Source: Delphinus delphis (Eukaryota; Chordata; Mammalia; Artiodactyla; Delphinidae). From it: 64,000 nucleotides of DNA. Positions 13,701 to 25,100 of this stretch are shown here, piece after piece. Position numbers and translations under genes: made by a program. Under the pieces are notes generated by a model that was not told the origin of the DNA, ran no database searches, and saw nothing but the letters and a program-made list of their open reading frames with translations. Positions within the stretch are counted from its first letter, which is position 1; each line of letters begins with the position of its first letter. The stretch is taken from the NCBI RefSeq assembly GCF_949987515.2, contig NC_082690.1, positions 104,220,400-104,284,399 of the forward strand. The letters are read 5' to 3'.

Positions 13701-14765
13701 AAGCAGAAGGAATTGCTCCCTCCCCTGGGGACCCACAGGGCTCTGCTCCAAGCCTGGGATGGCACGTGTCATGTTACATTATTTATATTTCTTATGCACC
13801 CATCTTGCTCTCAAGACCATGGGCTGATTCATCTCTGGGTCTCCAGGGCCCAGCACAGAGCCAGGCACTAAAGAGGCATCTGGAAAGTTGTTGCATTTAA
13901 TATATAAGAATAACCCAGTCCCAAAGAGAACACCAGCCCCACATGCCTGCCTTCCCTTGAAAGAATGTAAGCTCCGTGAGGATGAAACCTTCCTCTGCTA
14001 TGTTTCCTTCTGTACCCCCAGTGCCAGGAATTCTAGGTGTACATTAACTATTTGTTGGATGAATGATTGTAATTCATGCTATTTCAAAGAAAACCAAAGG
14101 CTTGGATAACCCAATTTTTGAGTGACTAGCAAGGAATAATGACAAACAGGGGAAGTAGGTGGGTAGCTCCTTGCTGGTTCCACAGGATCCCCTGACCTGG
14201 TGGCCTTGCCCCTCTAGGATCTGGGCATCCCTCAAAGCTTGGTCGTCCTAGCCATGAGAGAGGCACCTCCCCTCTCTGAGGATCCTGCCTCAGCCGACAA
14301 ACGGACATAATGAGGAATCAAAAGCGGCGTGGTGGGGAAAGGCAGCTGGAGGGACGGACGGTGGTTGTGACCGTGGGGCTGTCACTCCAGCCACGAGTCT
14401 CACCGGGATGGCTGTGATGAAGAAGTTCCAGGGAAGGAGGGTGCCCAGCCCCAGGATGAAGAAGCTGATCCCGACCAGGTGGTAGCTGTGAGGATCATTC
14501 AGAAGGTCACCCGGAGGACATCCCGCTTCGGCGGCCCCTCCCACCTCCCAGGGCAGCTCCTCCAGAGAGCGGACTACAACCCCCATCACCCAGGCTCAGG
14601 CACCCGAGGGAGGCGGCTGACGGGAATTGTAGTTCCAGCTGGTCTGCTTTGCGCTTTGGAGAGCCCGAAGGGAGCGGGTCTGAGCTGCCCACGGCCACCG
14701 GATCCCCATACGCACCCCATCCGGTCCCCAACTCGCCTGTCCTGCGGGGCGTCTCCTCGCGCCAT
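7790..14765 (-). CDS. SLC29A2: Equilibrative nucleoside transporter 2 (12 coding exons, 456 aa)
   Basis: ENT2 is a plasma-membrane, sodium-independent facilitative carrier for purine and pyrimidine nucleosides and some nucleobases. Coding exons on the minus strand: 14765-14737, 14485-14404, 12971-12811, 12577-12438, 12052-11918, 11272-11175, 10953-10869, 10301-10165, 9903-9798, 9699-9614, 8747-8548, 7901-7790. They sum to 1371 nt (456 codons plus TGA), the same length as human ENT2 as I remember it. Visible marks: TM1 with FFILGLGTLLPWNFFITAIP; a first extracellular loop with two N-glycosylation sequons (NGT, NHT); FNFNNWVTLLSQLPLLLFTL in TM2; a large acidic cytosolic loop in exon 8; and the C-terminal end FLLKALL. 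About 11 membrane segments are expected from the family. The exon 1 donor is GC rather than GT, and the exon 8 and 11 donors (gtttgg, gtctgg) are weak. The start codon sits in a CpG island. The frame is intact, so the gene should be functional. Confidence 0.96.
9085..9199 (-). repeat. Old CHR-related SINE in an SLC29A2 intron
   Basis: The antisense tRNA-like part (cttagttccccgaccaggga ... ctggggaattccc) lies between exons 11 and 10. It is diverged and lacks a clear poly-T. Confidence 0.75.
10500..10700 (-). repeat. MIR element in an SLC29A2 intron
   Basis: Contains the characteristic MIR core run aaactgaggctcagagggg and ggtcacacagc. Lies between exons 8 and 7. Confidence 0.6.
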
Positions 14766-15760
14766 GGCCGCCCAGCGGGATGCGCCCGGGTGGGAGAGAG
14801 ATGGGGAAGCCGCACCTGCACCTGCTCCGGGGCCCGTGGGCCGAGCCGGGGACCCAGGAGGCTAGGTCTTGCAGGTGGTGGACAGGGGAAGGGGGGGTCG
14901 GGTCTCCCCGAGTCTGGAGCGGGGTAGGGGGAGGCTGGAGCCGGGCAGGGAGCCTCGGGCCGATTTCGCCTAGTCTCAGGCTCCGCAGGCTCCGACCTCG
15001 GCTCCGCCCCCGGGGCGGGGACAGAGGGTCGCACCACCCCTCCCGACCTCAGGACTGGGGGCTCCAGACTCCCGCGTCTGACCCCGGCCCGACCGTGCCG
15101 TCCCCGGACCCCAACGCACCCCGTGCCGCCCAAGAGGCGGTGGCCCGGGAAGATTCCCCCGCCGCCTCCCCTCTCTGCGGGCGCCTGGCCCGGACCAGTG
15201 CGGGCGGGGTGGGGGAAGGTAGTGGGGAAGGTGCCCCCCCACCCCCGCAGCGGACTGCTGTGGAGCTGACCTGGCTCAGTGTTCTCCCGGCTCCGCCAAG
15301 TCGGAGGTGGTGCCGTGGCGCTGCTAGCGCCGGCTAACTTGGGAGACCGCCGAGGGGCCGGGTCGCCGCGCGCCCGCCAAGCCCCGGCCGAGGGTGTAAT
15401 CCGAGAGCGGCCGGTGCTGGGGGAAGCCAGAGAGACCGTCTGACGCCAGCGGTCCTGGCGGGCTGCGCCTAGATGGGTTCCCCGGGAGGCAGAGGGGAGG
15501 GCCAAGTGCAGGTGCCGGTCTGGAAGACAGACGAACAGATGGACCCTTCTTCTCCAGTGGGTGCCTGGGGAAGCGCCGGGACTTTGGGGCGCACAACGGA
15601 GGGGCGAGTCCCACCGGAGCCTCCAGGCGGGTTTCCCGGTGGCGGTGTGGCTGAGCTCCGGAGCAGTGAGGGGCTAAGCAAAGGGTCCGGAGGAATGAGT
15701 GAGCCGACGGTGAGCCCAGACCCGCTCCCTAGCCTCGCCTGGTGCCCTCCTACCACCGCC
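14560..15760 (-). promoter_or_regulatory. SLC29A2: CpG island / promoter of SLC29A2
   Basis: Very GC- and CpG-rich sequence covers coding exon 1 and about 1 kb upstream. Many Sp1-type GGGGCGGGG boxes are visible (for example near 15010). No TATA box was noticed. Long open frames here are a by-product of base composition. Confidence 0.75.
14573..14633. promoter_or_regulatory. Convergent pair of ZNF143/THAP11-like motifs in SLC29A2 intron 1
   Basis: ACTACAACCCCCA on the plus strand starts at 14573. The inverted copy GGGAATTGTAGT lies at 14622-14633 (minus-strand ACTACAATTCCC). These match the ACTACAAYTCCCA core bound by ZNF143/THAP11. The pair lies within 200 bases of the SLC29A2 start codon. 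The factor assignment is an inference from motif similarity. Confidence 0.55.
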
Positions 15761-15766
15761 GCTTAA

Positions 15767-15797
15767 AAAAAAAACAAAAAAAAACAAAAAAAAAAAC
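15767..15797. repeat. A-rich low-complexity tract
   Basis: Runs of A broken by single C residues, at the outer border of the CpG island. Confidence 0.8.
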
Positions 15798-16115
15798 TTT
15801 CAGCGGTCCCACCTCACATCTTATCAAACATTAAGATGCATCCACTTCCCACTTTTTTCCGTTAAAAACTTTGAAAGGTGATAGACCATTGCCCTTTTGT
15901 AATTAATTCTCTCTAACTCATATAATTTACGAGTGGGTTTGTCTTCTCTTCAATCGCCATGCGTATTGGGGATGCTGGAGAAATAAGAGGTTTTAAATCA
16001 CAAATTATTTTCATTAGTAATGACATTTTTTGGCCATTTCCAGGTTCTTGTGTTTTGTTTTGTTTTGTTTTTCTCTAGCCAACTGTGAGTATGTGAAGCA
16101 AAGACTGTACTTACC

Positions 16116-16328
16116 TTTTTTTTTTTTAATATTTATTTATTTGGTTGCACTGGGTCTTAGTCGTGACAGGCGGGCTCCTTAGTTGTGGCTCGCTGGCTCC
16201 TTAGTTGTGGCATGTGAACTCTTAGTTGTGGCATGCATGTGGGATCTAGTTCCCTGACCAGGAATTGAACCCGGGCCCACTGCATTGGGAGTGCGGAGTC
16301 TTAACCACTGTGCCACCAGGAAAGTCCC
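16116..16328 (-). repeat. CHR-type SINE
   Basis: Poly-T, then ggttgcactgggtcttag, ending gccaccaggaaagtccc. The flanking duplication tacttacct occurs at 16108-16116 and 16329-16337. Confidence 0.88.
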
Positions 16329-16576
16329 TACTTACCTGATTTACTGTTTATTGCAAACATCTAGCGCCACTGCCCGGTACATAGCAGGTGCCTGATAAAT
16401 GTTTGGTTAATAAATGGATTGCAGTGATATACAAATGATTTTAGGGAGAACGGAGACATCATTAAATTACAGTGAGTGAGAAAGTTATTCTCTCTTCAGT
16501 TTGCTTTCAAGCTTTTGGAGTACAACAAGGGGGAAAGTCTCAACTGCGGTGCTAGCATGTTTCTAACACCTGTTAA

Positions 16577-16577
<1 letters not shown>

Positions 16578-16660
<83 letters not shown>
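16578..16660. repeat. Compound (TC)n(AC)n microsatellite
   Basis: About 40 bases of TC units pass directly into about 20 AC units. Confidence 0.95.
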
Positions 16661-16663
<3 letters not shown>

Positions 16664-17639
16664 GGCCTCAGGGCTTCTGCTGACAAATTTACCTAAATAG
16701 AGATTAATAACTTATGTTAATTCTATCTATTTTTATAGTTACTTTATTTTTAGGGCCACTTATTTTAGGGCTACTGGTTTCCTATTTATTATAAGATATA
16801 CTTTTCCTTGAAAATGAATTCATTTATACACTTAATGGGGGGGGCACAGCTGTGACACAAGTTTCCATGGAAGTACATGAAGAACTGAGGTTTAAGGAAC
16901 ATTGCATTTGTGAGGCTGTGAGCGAAGACGATGAAGGCGTTTCACCAAGAGAACAACCCGTACCACGGTCAGGGACATAAGAATGCCGACACATTCTGGG
17001 ACATACAAATAGATCCCTTTGGCAGGCACTGCAGGAGGAGGGGACAGAGCTTCTGCGACAGCCGGTCTAGTTATGAACGGCCTGAGGGCTGAGTAAGGAG
17101 TGTGGATTTCATTTTAAAGGAGGGGTTCTCCACTCAATCAGACTCAGTCATCCTTCTAAGAGAAAATATTTTGTTACTATCCTGCAGTGAAATTCATCTG
17201 TAATAAAACCTATCTATATATGCAAAAGTTAATGTCAATAAAATACCCTAATTGTACTACCCAGGCTAGAGAGAAGTATCTAGTAATAAAATAATGTGTG
17301 TTTGAATATGTTAATGCTCAGGCACAGTGAAGCAGTCTGATTCTGGCCCCTCTTTATAAAACCACTGTTCATGCAATGGCTGTGGATGCATACACAGTAC
17401 AGGCGAACCGGCCACTCCAAGACCACTAGTTTGCTATTGGTGATGTGATTTTCTGAAAGGGTGACCAAGTCTTGGCAAAATTCCAAACAAAACAAAGTGC
17501 AGCTGTCCCTCTACATAGAGAGTCTCTGCGTTACTGAAAAATGCAGTGTATACTCGAACCTTACAAATAATACATTTTATCCATACATGAAATGTGATTA
17601 GTCTAAGAGAAAATTATCAACATGGTTTTCAAAAATAAA

Positions 17640-18450
17640 TAATAGATTTTATTTTTAGTACTGTTTTAGATTTACAGAAGAGTTGAGTAAATAATACATA
17701 GAGATCCATATACTCACCCTTGCACTCCATTGCCCAGTTTCCCCTATTACTAACATCTTGTGTTAGTGTGGTACATTTGTTACAATTGTTAAACCAATAT
17801 CAATATATTATTATTATTTTAAAAAATAAATTTATTTATTTAATTTTTGGCTACATTGGGTCTTCGTTGCTGCACACGGGCTTTCTCTAGTTGCAGTGAG
17901 TGGAGGCTACTCTTTGTTGCGGGGCACAGGCTTCTCACTGTGGTGACTTCTCTTGTTGCAGAGCACAGGCTCTAGGCGCGTGGGCTTCAGTAGTTGTGGC
18001 ACACGGGCTTCAGTAGTTGTGGCTCGCGGGCTCTAGAGTGCAGGCTCAGTAGTTGTGGTTCACGGGCTTAGTTGCTCCGCAGCATGTGGGATCTTCCCGG
18101 AACAGGGCTCGAAACTGTGTCCCCTGCATTGGCAGGCGGATTCTTAACCACTGCACCACCAGGGAAGTCCAATATATTATTATTAACTATAGTCCGTAGT
18201 TTACATTAAGATTCACTCTTTGTGTTGTACAGTCTATGGGTTTTGACAAATGTATAATGTCATGTGTCCACTGTTACAGTTTCATGTAGAATAATTTCAC
18301 TGCCCTAAAAGTCCCCTGTGCTTTACCTATTCACACCTTCCCTCCATCCCCTGAACCCCTGGCAACCACTGATCTCTTTACTGTCAATATAGTTTTGCCT
18401 TTTCTGAAATGTCATATAGTTAGAATCATACAGTACATAGTCTTTTCCCA
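17640..18450. repeat. LINE-derived sequence split by a SINE
   Basis: The segments before and after the SINE at 17818-18170 join into one sequence I recognise as a common interspersed repeat (…acaattgttaaaccaatat… / …tgggttttgacaaatgtata…). I take it as an old L1 3' region; subfamily and strand are uncertain. Confidence 0.5.
17818..18170 (-). repeat. Full-length CHR-type SINE
   Basis: Runs from the A-rich tail (antisense) through ggctacattgggtcttcgtt to the tRNA-like head ending accagggaagtcc. aatatattattatta occurs on both sides as the target duplication. Confidence 0.92.
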
Positions 18451-18685
18451 ACCTCAGCACTACAGACATTTGGCTGGATAATTCTTGGTTGTGGGAGCTG
18501 TCCTGTTCATTGGAGGATGTCTAGCAGAGTCCTAGACCACACCCACTAGATGCCAGTAGCACCTTCCCCCAGTTGTGATAATCAATGTCTCCACACATTG
18601 CCAATTTGCCCTGGGGGCAAAACTGCGCCTAGCTGAGAACTGATGTTCTGGAGTCTTTGTTCTCAGCTCTGTCAGACCCAACACC

Positions 18686-18985
18686 CTCTTTTTTTTTTTT
18701 AATTGAAGTATAGTTGATTTACAATGTTGTGTTAGTTTCAGGTGTACAGCAATATATATATATTCTTTTTCAAAATATTTTCCATTATAGGTTATCAAAA
18801 AATATTGGGTATAGTTCCCTGTGCTATACAGTAGGTCCTTGTTGTTTATCTTTTTTATATGTAGTAGTGTGTATATCTGTTAATCCCAAACTCCTAATTT
18901 ATCCCTCCCCTGCTTTCCCCTTAGTTAAACATAAGTGTGTTTTCTATTTACATTCTATTTCTGTTTTGTAAATAAGTTCATTTGT
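18686..18985 (-). repeat. L1 3' end (cetartiodactyl type), antisense
   Basis: A T run at 18691 is followed by attgaagtatagttgattta and ccctgtgctatacagtaggt, well-known blocks of cetartiodactyl L1 3' UTRs in antisense. Confidence 0.75.
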
Positions 18986-19001
18986 ATCGTATTTTTATTT
19001 T

Positions 19002-19316
19002 TTAAAAATTTATTTATTTATTTATTTTTGGCTGCGTTGGGTCTTTGTTGATGCGCACGCGCTTTCTCTAGTTGCCGTGAGCGGCGGCTACTCTTCATTG
19101 CGGAGCTTGTGCTTTTCATTGCGGTGGCTTCTCTTGTTGCGGAGCACGGGCTCTAGGCACGCGGGCTTCAGTAGTTGTGGCTCGCGGGCTCTAGAGCATA
19201 GGTTCCGTGGTTGTGGCGCACGGGCTTAGTTGCTCCGCGGCATGTGGGATCTTCCCGGACCAGGGATCAAACCCGTGTCCCCTACATCCTTAACCACTGC
19301 GCCACCAGGGAAGTCC
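19002..19316 (-). repeat. Full-length CHR-type SINE
   Basis: ggctgcgttgggtctttgtt near the start, ending gcgccaccagggaagtcccc. A short deletion occurs in the head relative to its sisters. Confidence 0.92.
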
Positions 19317-19527
19317 CCACACTCGTTTCTATCTTCCTCCCTGACATCTCTTTGCTGATACGGGCCACGAAGAATTGGGGATTATTGTTGCCACAGTATA
19401 ACATGGCCTACCATTACAGCTCTAACTTGTCAAGAAGTTCTTCCTGTTACTCTATTTAAAATTCCAAACCAATTTCCCCATCCCACAACCCTGCTCTACA
19501 TTTTCTTTTTCCATAAACTTAATTTTT

Positions 19528-19649
19528 TTTTTTCTTTTTTGGCCACGCCACATGGCTTGCAGGGCCTCAGTTCTCCCACCAGGGATTGAACCCCGGCCAC
19601 AGCAGTGAAAGCCCAGGATACTAACCACTAGGCCACCAGGGAACTCCCT
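19528..19649 (-). repeat. Short CHR-related SINE
   Basis: Poly-T, ggccacgccacatggcttgc, ending ggccaccagggaactccc; a short older subtype. Confidence 0.85.
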
Positions 19650-21065
19650 CTCCTAATTTTCTTAGACAGAATGTCCGTTGTTTGGTCTGTCTGTCCTCAC
19701 TAGACTGTAAGCTTCACAGGGGGAGAAACATTCATCTGGTTCGTACACTGATGTATCCCAAGTGTCTTGAGCAGGATCTAGCATGAATATTTGTTGAATG
19801 AATGAATAATGCTTTCCTCCTTGTATATAACAAGTTTTTTTCCCCCATGAATGTTAATGGGAATCTTTCTGTATCTGTGGAATCTAGTACCTTCAGGATA
19901 CAGCTTTGTTCTATCCTTTCATGTGATTCCTCCTCTCCCCTAGGACATGTGTGCTTTTTCCATCTATGAGCTCTTTATATATAAAGGCCATTCCTTGTTT
20001 TGGAAAAGTGTGATACTATATCTTTTAATAATTTTACTGTGCATTGTTTTCTGATCTCTTCACTGGGAATGCCAGTTATCCTATGTTTGACTTCACTTAT
20101 GAATCTTCCATCTCTATCATCTTCTTTATAATCATTTTACATTGTTGCTCCCTCCCACTATGTTCTGGCTCAGATATAGGAATCTTACTCAATTCCAGCC
20201 AATGAAACCAGTGGGATAGACCTGTAGGGGAGGGTGTCTGTCAGAATCCTGGGACCGAAGCAGATAGCACAAACTGGGACAACAGTATTATCTACAAAGC
20301 TATGGTTTAGAGAAACAAGGGTCGGAGAGCAAGAGCAGAGGGCCATCACCACACCTCAGCCTGAATTTAGAAAGTGGGAGCTGTATGGAGAGAGGGCTCC
20401 AGTCTTTGATACAGAAACTGCCACCAGTCCATGGTGGCCCAGCAGAAATGGAGCTGGGAGGTTTGAATACCTCGAACTCACTCTCCTCCTGCCTTCTATT
20501 CTCTTGCCAAGGACTCCTGTTGGCCACATTGCCTGGCAACAAATGGGCAAAGGAGCCCACTGATGCTATTGTAGAGGTCGCCCTCCCAGGGCTTGGAGCA
20601 AACTAGAGAAGGTGGCAAGTGGGTCTGGAGGTGCAAATGGAAAATAACCAGTACCAGAGATTTGGTGGGGAGGAAGCTTCCTCTCTTCTGAGAAAGAGAT
20701 CCAGGAATAGAAAGACCCGCTCTCTTTCTCCTCTGGATATTAACCACTGACGTCAGCTTCTCCCATTCAAACGATGAACCTCATGCTGAGCCTGGCAGAA
20801 CAGAAACATGGGATGATCCTGAGTCCTTGACGATATTCTCAGAAGTTTAAATCAACCACCCTTCCTCTGGATTTCCCCATCTGTGAGATATTACATTTAA
20901 TTATTTTTAAACCACTTTGAGTTGATTTTCTTTTACTTGCAGCTGAACGCTTGATACATGGATGATAGTGAGCTGCCTTGAGTGGCTTCTAGCTACTAAT
21001 AAATAAAGTTCTGTGGATTCAAATTTTCTATTTATGGGTGGTGCTTGTGAAACCTAATAACACAA
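19650..21065. other. Intergenic, no gene recognised
   Basis: No exon structure is convincing. The part around 20,940-21,030 contains an AATAAA-bearing repeat-like tail. Otherwise unassigned. Confidence 0.4.
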
Positions 21066-21066
21066 T

Positions 21067-21172
21067 CTTTTTTTTTGGCTGTGCTGTGCAGCTTGCAGGA
21101 TCTTAGTTCCCTGACCAGGGATTGAACCTGGGCCAGGGCAGTGAAAGTGCCAAGTCCTAACCACTGGACCGC
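21067..21172 (-). repeat. Short CHR-related SINE
   Basis: Poly-T, ggctgtgctgtgcagcttgc, ccctgaccagggattgaacc, ending ccactggaccgcc. Confidence 0.85.
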
Positions 21173-21299
21173 CTAATAATACAAATTCAGAACCGGGTAA
21201 ACATCAATTCTAGGAATGCAATATAGAATAATGAACCTCTTATAAATCAAGGTGTGAGCAGGCATAATTCACTGTCACCATAACTGGCTGTCGTAGGGA

Positions 21300-21835
21300 A
21301 ACTCATGGAGGCTGTGGTAAGTTAACTGCATTCGTGGCCCCAGTTTCTGGCCTCTCTGCATCCACACCATTTGCCCTGGAACTCTGTGGTCTCCTCACAC
21401 TCTGATGCAGGGTTGAATTTGTGACTGATTTGGCCATATAGAATGTGGAGAAAGTAACACAATGTCATGCCTTGGCCTCAGAAGGCTTTGTATGCCACTT
21501 CTCTCTAGGAACCCTGTCACCTCCGTGTGGACAAGCACAGGCTTGGATGCTAGAGGATGAGAGACCGCATGGAAGAGAGTCCAACTGTCCCTTTCAAGAC
21601 TATACTGGACCAGCCTACATTCAGCTGATCCCCAAACGTGCGGGAGATCCCAACCAACATCAGCAGAATTGCCTACCCAACTCACAGCTGACCACAAAGC
21701 ATTAACTGAACACATCCAAAACCAGAAGAACTGCCCAGATAATCCATAGACTTGTGTGCAATAATAAATGTGTAATGTTTTAAGCTACCACGCTTTGGGG
21801 TTGTTTGTTACAAAGCGATAACTAACTGATACAGA
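21300..21835 (+). repeat. MaLR/MLT1-type solitary LTR, decayed
   Basis: Begins near the ctgcattcgtggccccagtt block and ends with taagctaccacgctttgggg and a gttacaaagcgataactaac tail, typical of MLT1 LTRs of the ERVL-MaLR class. No coding capacity is present. Confidence 0.6.
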
Positions 21836-21939
21836 ATCTCAAGGATTAACAAATCTGAACAGATATGATGCACAAAGATTCACATAAAGTGCACAAAGGT
21901 TGACCCCACTGAGTGTAGGAATAATGTGGAATTTTTAAT

Positions 21940-22118
21940 CTTTTTTTTAAAAAATTATTTATTTATTTACTTATTTGGCTGCACCAGGTCTTAGTTGAGG
22001 CACTCGGGATCTTCGTTGTGGCATGCAGGAGGGATCTAGTTCCTTGACCAGGGATCGAACCCGGGCCCCCTGTATTGGGAGCACAGAGTCTTAACCACTG
22101 GATCACCAGGGAAGTCCC
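21940..22118 (-). repeat. CHR-type SINE
   Basis: Antisense tail, ttggctgcaccaggtcttag, ccttgaccagggatcgaacc, ending gatcaccagggaagtccc. Confidence 0.88.
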
Positions 22119-22119
22119 G

Positions 22120-23360
22120 GAAATTTTTATCTTCAACCAGTGGCCGACCTGCAACACGTGGATTATGGTTGGCTTATAAGAATTTACTAGATATGGCTCC
22201 AATTGAAAATGCTCATGAGACAGTTCACAGCTCTTTCTGGTGGAAATTAGAACTGAACAGCTATGGGAAACCACAGCTGAGAGGCACATCCTTGTGGCCA
22301 TCCCTGGGAGCCACTCAGGGACAGATATGGAATTGGTGGGAAATTACACACGTATGATCATAACCTAATGGTGGAATAGTGAATGGCTAAGGAATTTACC
22401 AACTGGTCTCAAACTGTCCTACCCCTAGAGACTTTCCGGAGCTACTAACTGTTCCAGAGACCATTGATGTCAGGAGGCAGAAAGGGTCTATATGGGCAAC
22501 TGTAAGCACACCTTGTAAGAGAAACTTTGGGGTCAGAAAGAGGGGACACGCTAATATCAGTCAGCAGCTGGAGGAAACAGTAGGAAAACATTTAGGAGAA
22601 GCTACTTGGGGACACATCTGGGAAAGTCTAGATAAAGGTCACTTCTGGATGGATTTCTCCAGCCCTTTCAGAATTGCCATATTGGCAGCAAATCCTGTTT
22701 ACAAGCTCACGGGAAAACAGCAGAGCCATCCAGGATGAAGGAAAGGGGTTGACTTAGTTGGCGTCCCTTGAATGGGACAAGATGGCCATTGACAGGCCTT
22801 GGAAGTCCACGATCTGGTAAGTGGAGTTATTGTCACCCACGTGGGGACAACAAGCCTTGTAGTTGATGGTTCACTGTAAATTCCTGAAAAACCTAAACCA
22901 TGCTGGTTGCAGTGCCTTTAGCTTTAGAAATTGTGACCAGCAGCCCCTTGGATTCCCTTTAATGGTTAACACTCAATCCTTTGGGATCCTCAAGTGGCTT
23001 AGCAAAGAATAATGGGTAAGACAGGAGCTGCAGCTGAGGTACAGGGTTTGAATCTCCACGAATTCCCAGTTGAAAACAGAGCAACTAGATAATATAACCA
23101 AATCATGTGGGGGATTTTTACACCAAAACTAGGTGATAAAGTGTGTCCTTCAACCCAAAATACAAGTTGGTAAGAACAAACCACCAACAGTCCCCAGAGA
23201 CCTTCATGGAGTCAGCACCTCTGCAGGAAAACAAGAAAACCATAGACCTGAGAACAGTTACTCTCTGGAAAATTCACAGGTCAGTTTTAAAGCAGCAAGC
23301 TGAAACCAGGAGGCATTATTTTCACCCCAATAGTAGATAATAGCAAGTAGATAATAGTAG
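22120..23360. other. Unassigned sequence, possibly a decayed retroelement interior
   Basis: No intact reading frame, splice structure or RNA gene is seen. Broken frames on the plus strand give a faint impression of retroelement pol-like sequence, but no catalytic motif can be named. Confidence 0.2.
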
Positions 23361-23460
23361 ATAATAGCAAGATATATAATATATTATATATATAATATGT
23401 ATATTATATATTATATTATATATATAATATATTTTTATACTATATTATATATATATATAA
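23360..23460. repeat. (TA)n-rich self-complementary tract
   Basis: Almost pure A/T alternating runs (tatataatatattatatata type) for about 95 bases. Confidence 0.9.
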
Positions 23461-23689
23461 GACAAACTGGAACATCTAGGACCTATGAACTCTCAAAACC
23501 TCGGGAGGTGAGGGAGAGTTCCTGCCCCTCTCCTGACCTTGGGCTACTCCATTTGCTCCATTGTCCACGGAGGAATAGCCCGGGATGAGCTAGTCCCTCA
23601 GTCTCTCTTGTCAAAGAGGTAGAGTCTCAGAGGAATGTGCTGGACTCCCTGTTATCCAGCCACCTCATCCTAAAATGCCTAGATCAGGG

Positions 23690-24125
23690 ACCTAGAGGCC
23701 TGGGCTCCATCCATGGCTGCTCAAACTTTGGGCAAAACATTTCACTTCTCTGGGTCTCAGTCTCGTTATTGGTAAAATGGGAGTAATTTTAATGAGTGCT
23801 GTCCTGCTTATCTCAAGAGGCTATGAGCTGGATTAAAAGAGACCATGGGTTTGGAAGTGAAGGGGTCACAAACGCTTTTCGCACAGTCATGAGTTCAGGT
23901 GGTGGTTCTGCCCTGTACAGCCGCCGTAGGATCTTAGGCAAGCCCAACTTCTCTAAGCCTGTTTTTCTCACCTGTAAAATGGTTAGTAGCTGTGGTCATC
24001 GTCATCATCTTCATCACCATCTGCATTGCAAGGTTGCTGTGAGAATGAAATGATATGGGGGAAACCCTTAGCAGCGATCGACACATCGGGAGCCCTCATT
24101 AAACGTTAACTACTGATGTTATAAT
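23690..24125. repeat. MIR elements
   Basis: Two stretches carry MIR hallmarks: ttcacttctctgggtctcag with taaaatggg, and a second with caagcccaacttctctaagc and cctgtaaaatgg. Confidence 0.6.
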
Positions 24126-24479
24126 GATGTCTTTGTTCATTAGGGTCTTAATGTGAGGACCGTCGAGATCCTTTATGCTCTTCCCTCTCACAAACGCTAG
24201 AGGACGACATAGACGGCGAGACCCCAGCCACAGCACGCCAGACGCAGCGACATTACCCGCCACGCGGTGGCGCTAAGTCACATTATGTCATTTTCCGCAG
24301 AGTTTGGGGAGCAGAGAGAGGTGACGGAGTGGGAGGGTAGATGAAGGTAAAGGGGAACCCTGGGAACTGAGGATGCTTGAACCAAAAGATCAGGGATCCC
24401 TGCCGGAATTGAGTAGCTCCCGAGTTCCCAGGATATAATAGAGTCAGTAGAGATGAATGGGTCTTGGAGCCCTTTTGAA

Positions 24480-25100
24480 TACGAGGGCACCCCCTCCTTC
24501 CCAGTGCCGGGTCTGCATCCCCTTTCCTGGGGCAGCCTCTAAGCCTGGACGCCTGAAAGAGGGAGCGCGCTCCTCCTTTCTTCGCGGTAGCTCATTCATC
24601 TGCGGCCGCGGCACGCCGTTGCCATGGAGACCTGATGCAGGCTATGGGGAGGGAGGCCCCGGGTGACGTCTGCGCTGCTAGCAGCTGGTCTCTCGCGGCC
24701 TCCCAGTTCTTGCCTATTTTGGAAGAGAGCCGCAGCCCTTCTGCTGATGCGCGCGCGCTGGCGCCTTTTAAAGGCAACCGGCGGAGTGGCGGCTCAGCCA
24801 GAGCCCGAGAGCTGCCCCCGCCCCCGAGCCGCGAGCCCCGCGCGGGGCCTGGGCCCGGGAAGACTCCGGTGCCATGCCCCCGCCCCCCAGTCTTAGCGTC
24901 CTCCACCCACTTTGGGGAAATTTCAACCTCGGAGAAAGGAGGTCCTGCCCTTGCCCCCTCCCCACCACATTCCCCCATCTCTCTCCAACCGGGAGACACT
25001 TCTTCCATAGAAGCCTTGGAAGGAAACAAGATGCCAGGCCTAGCGCGTTTGGGGATCCTCTCTGGACAAGGCCACAGAGTGAAAACACCAGGTGAGGACT
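24480..25100 (+). promoter_or_regulatory. Orphan CpG island with an RFX X-box and CRE-like site
   Basis: GC- and CpG-rich stretch more than 9 kb from SLC29A2 and 11 kb from NPAS4, so it needs its own transcript. GTTGCCATGGAGAC at 24618-24631 matches the RFX X-box palindrome except in its last half. TGACGTC at 24664-24670 is a CREB/ATF core. It directly precedes the three-exon candidate gene below. Promoter activity is inferred. Confidence 0.6.

Noticed and set aside
14507..15505. 332-codon open frame on the minus strand upstream of SLC29A2
   Set aside because: It lies in a CpG island where stops are rare, runs through exon-intron boundaries of SLC29A2, and its product is a low-complexity Pro/Arg/Gly sequence with no family resemblance.
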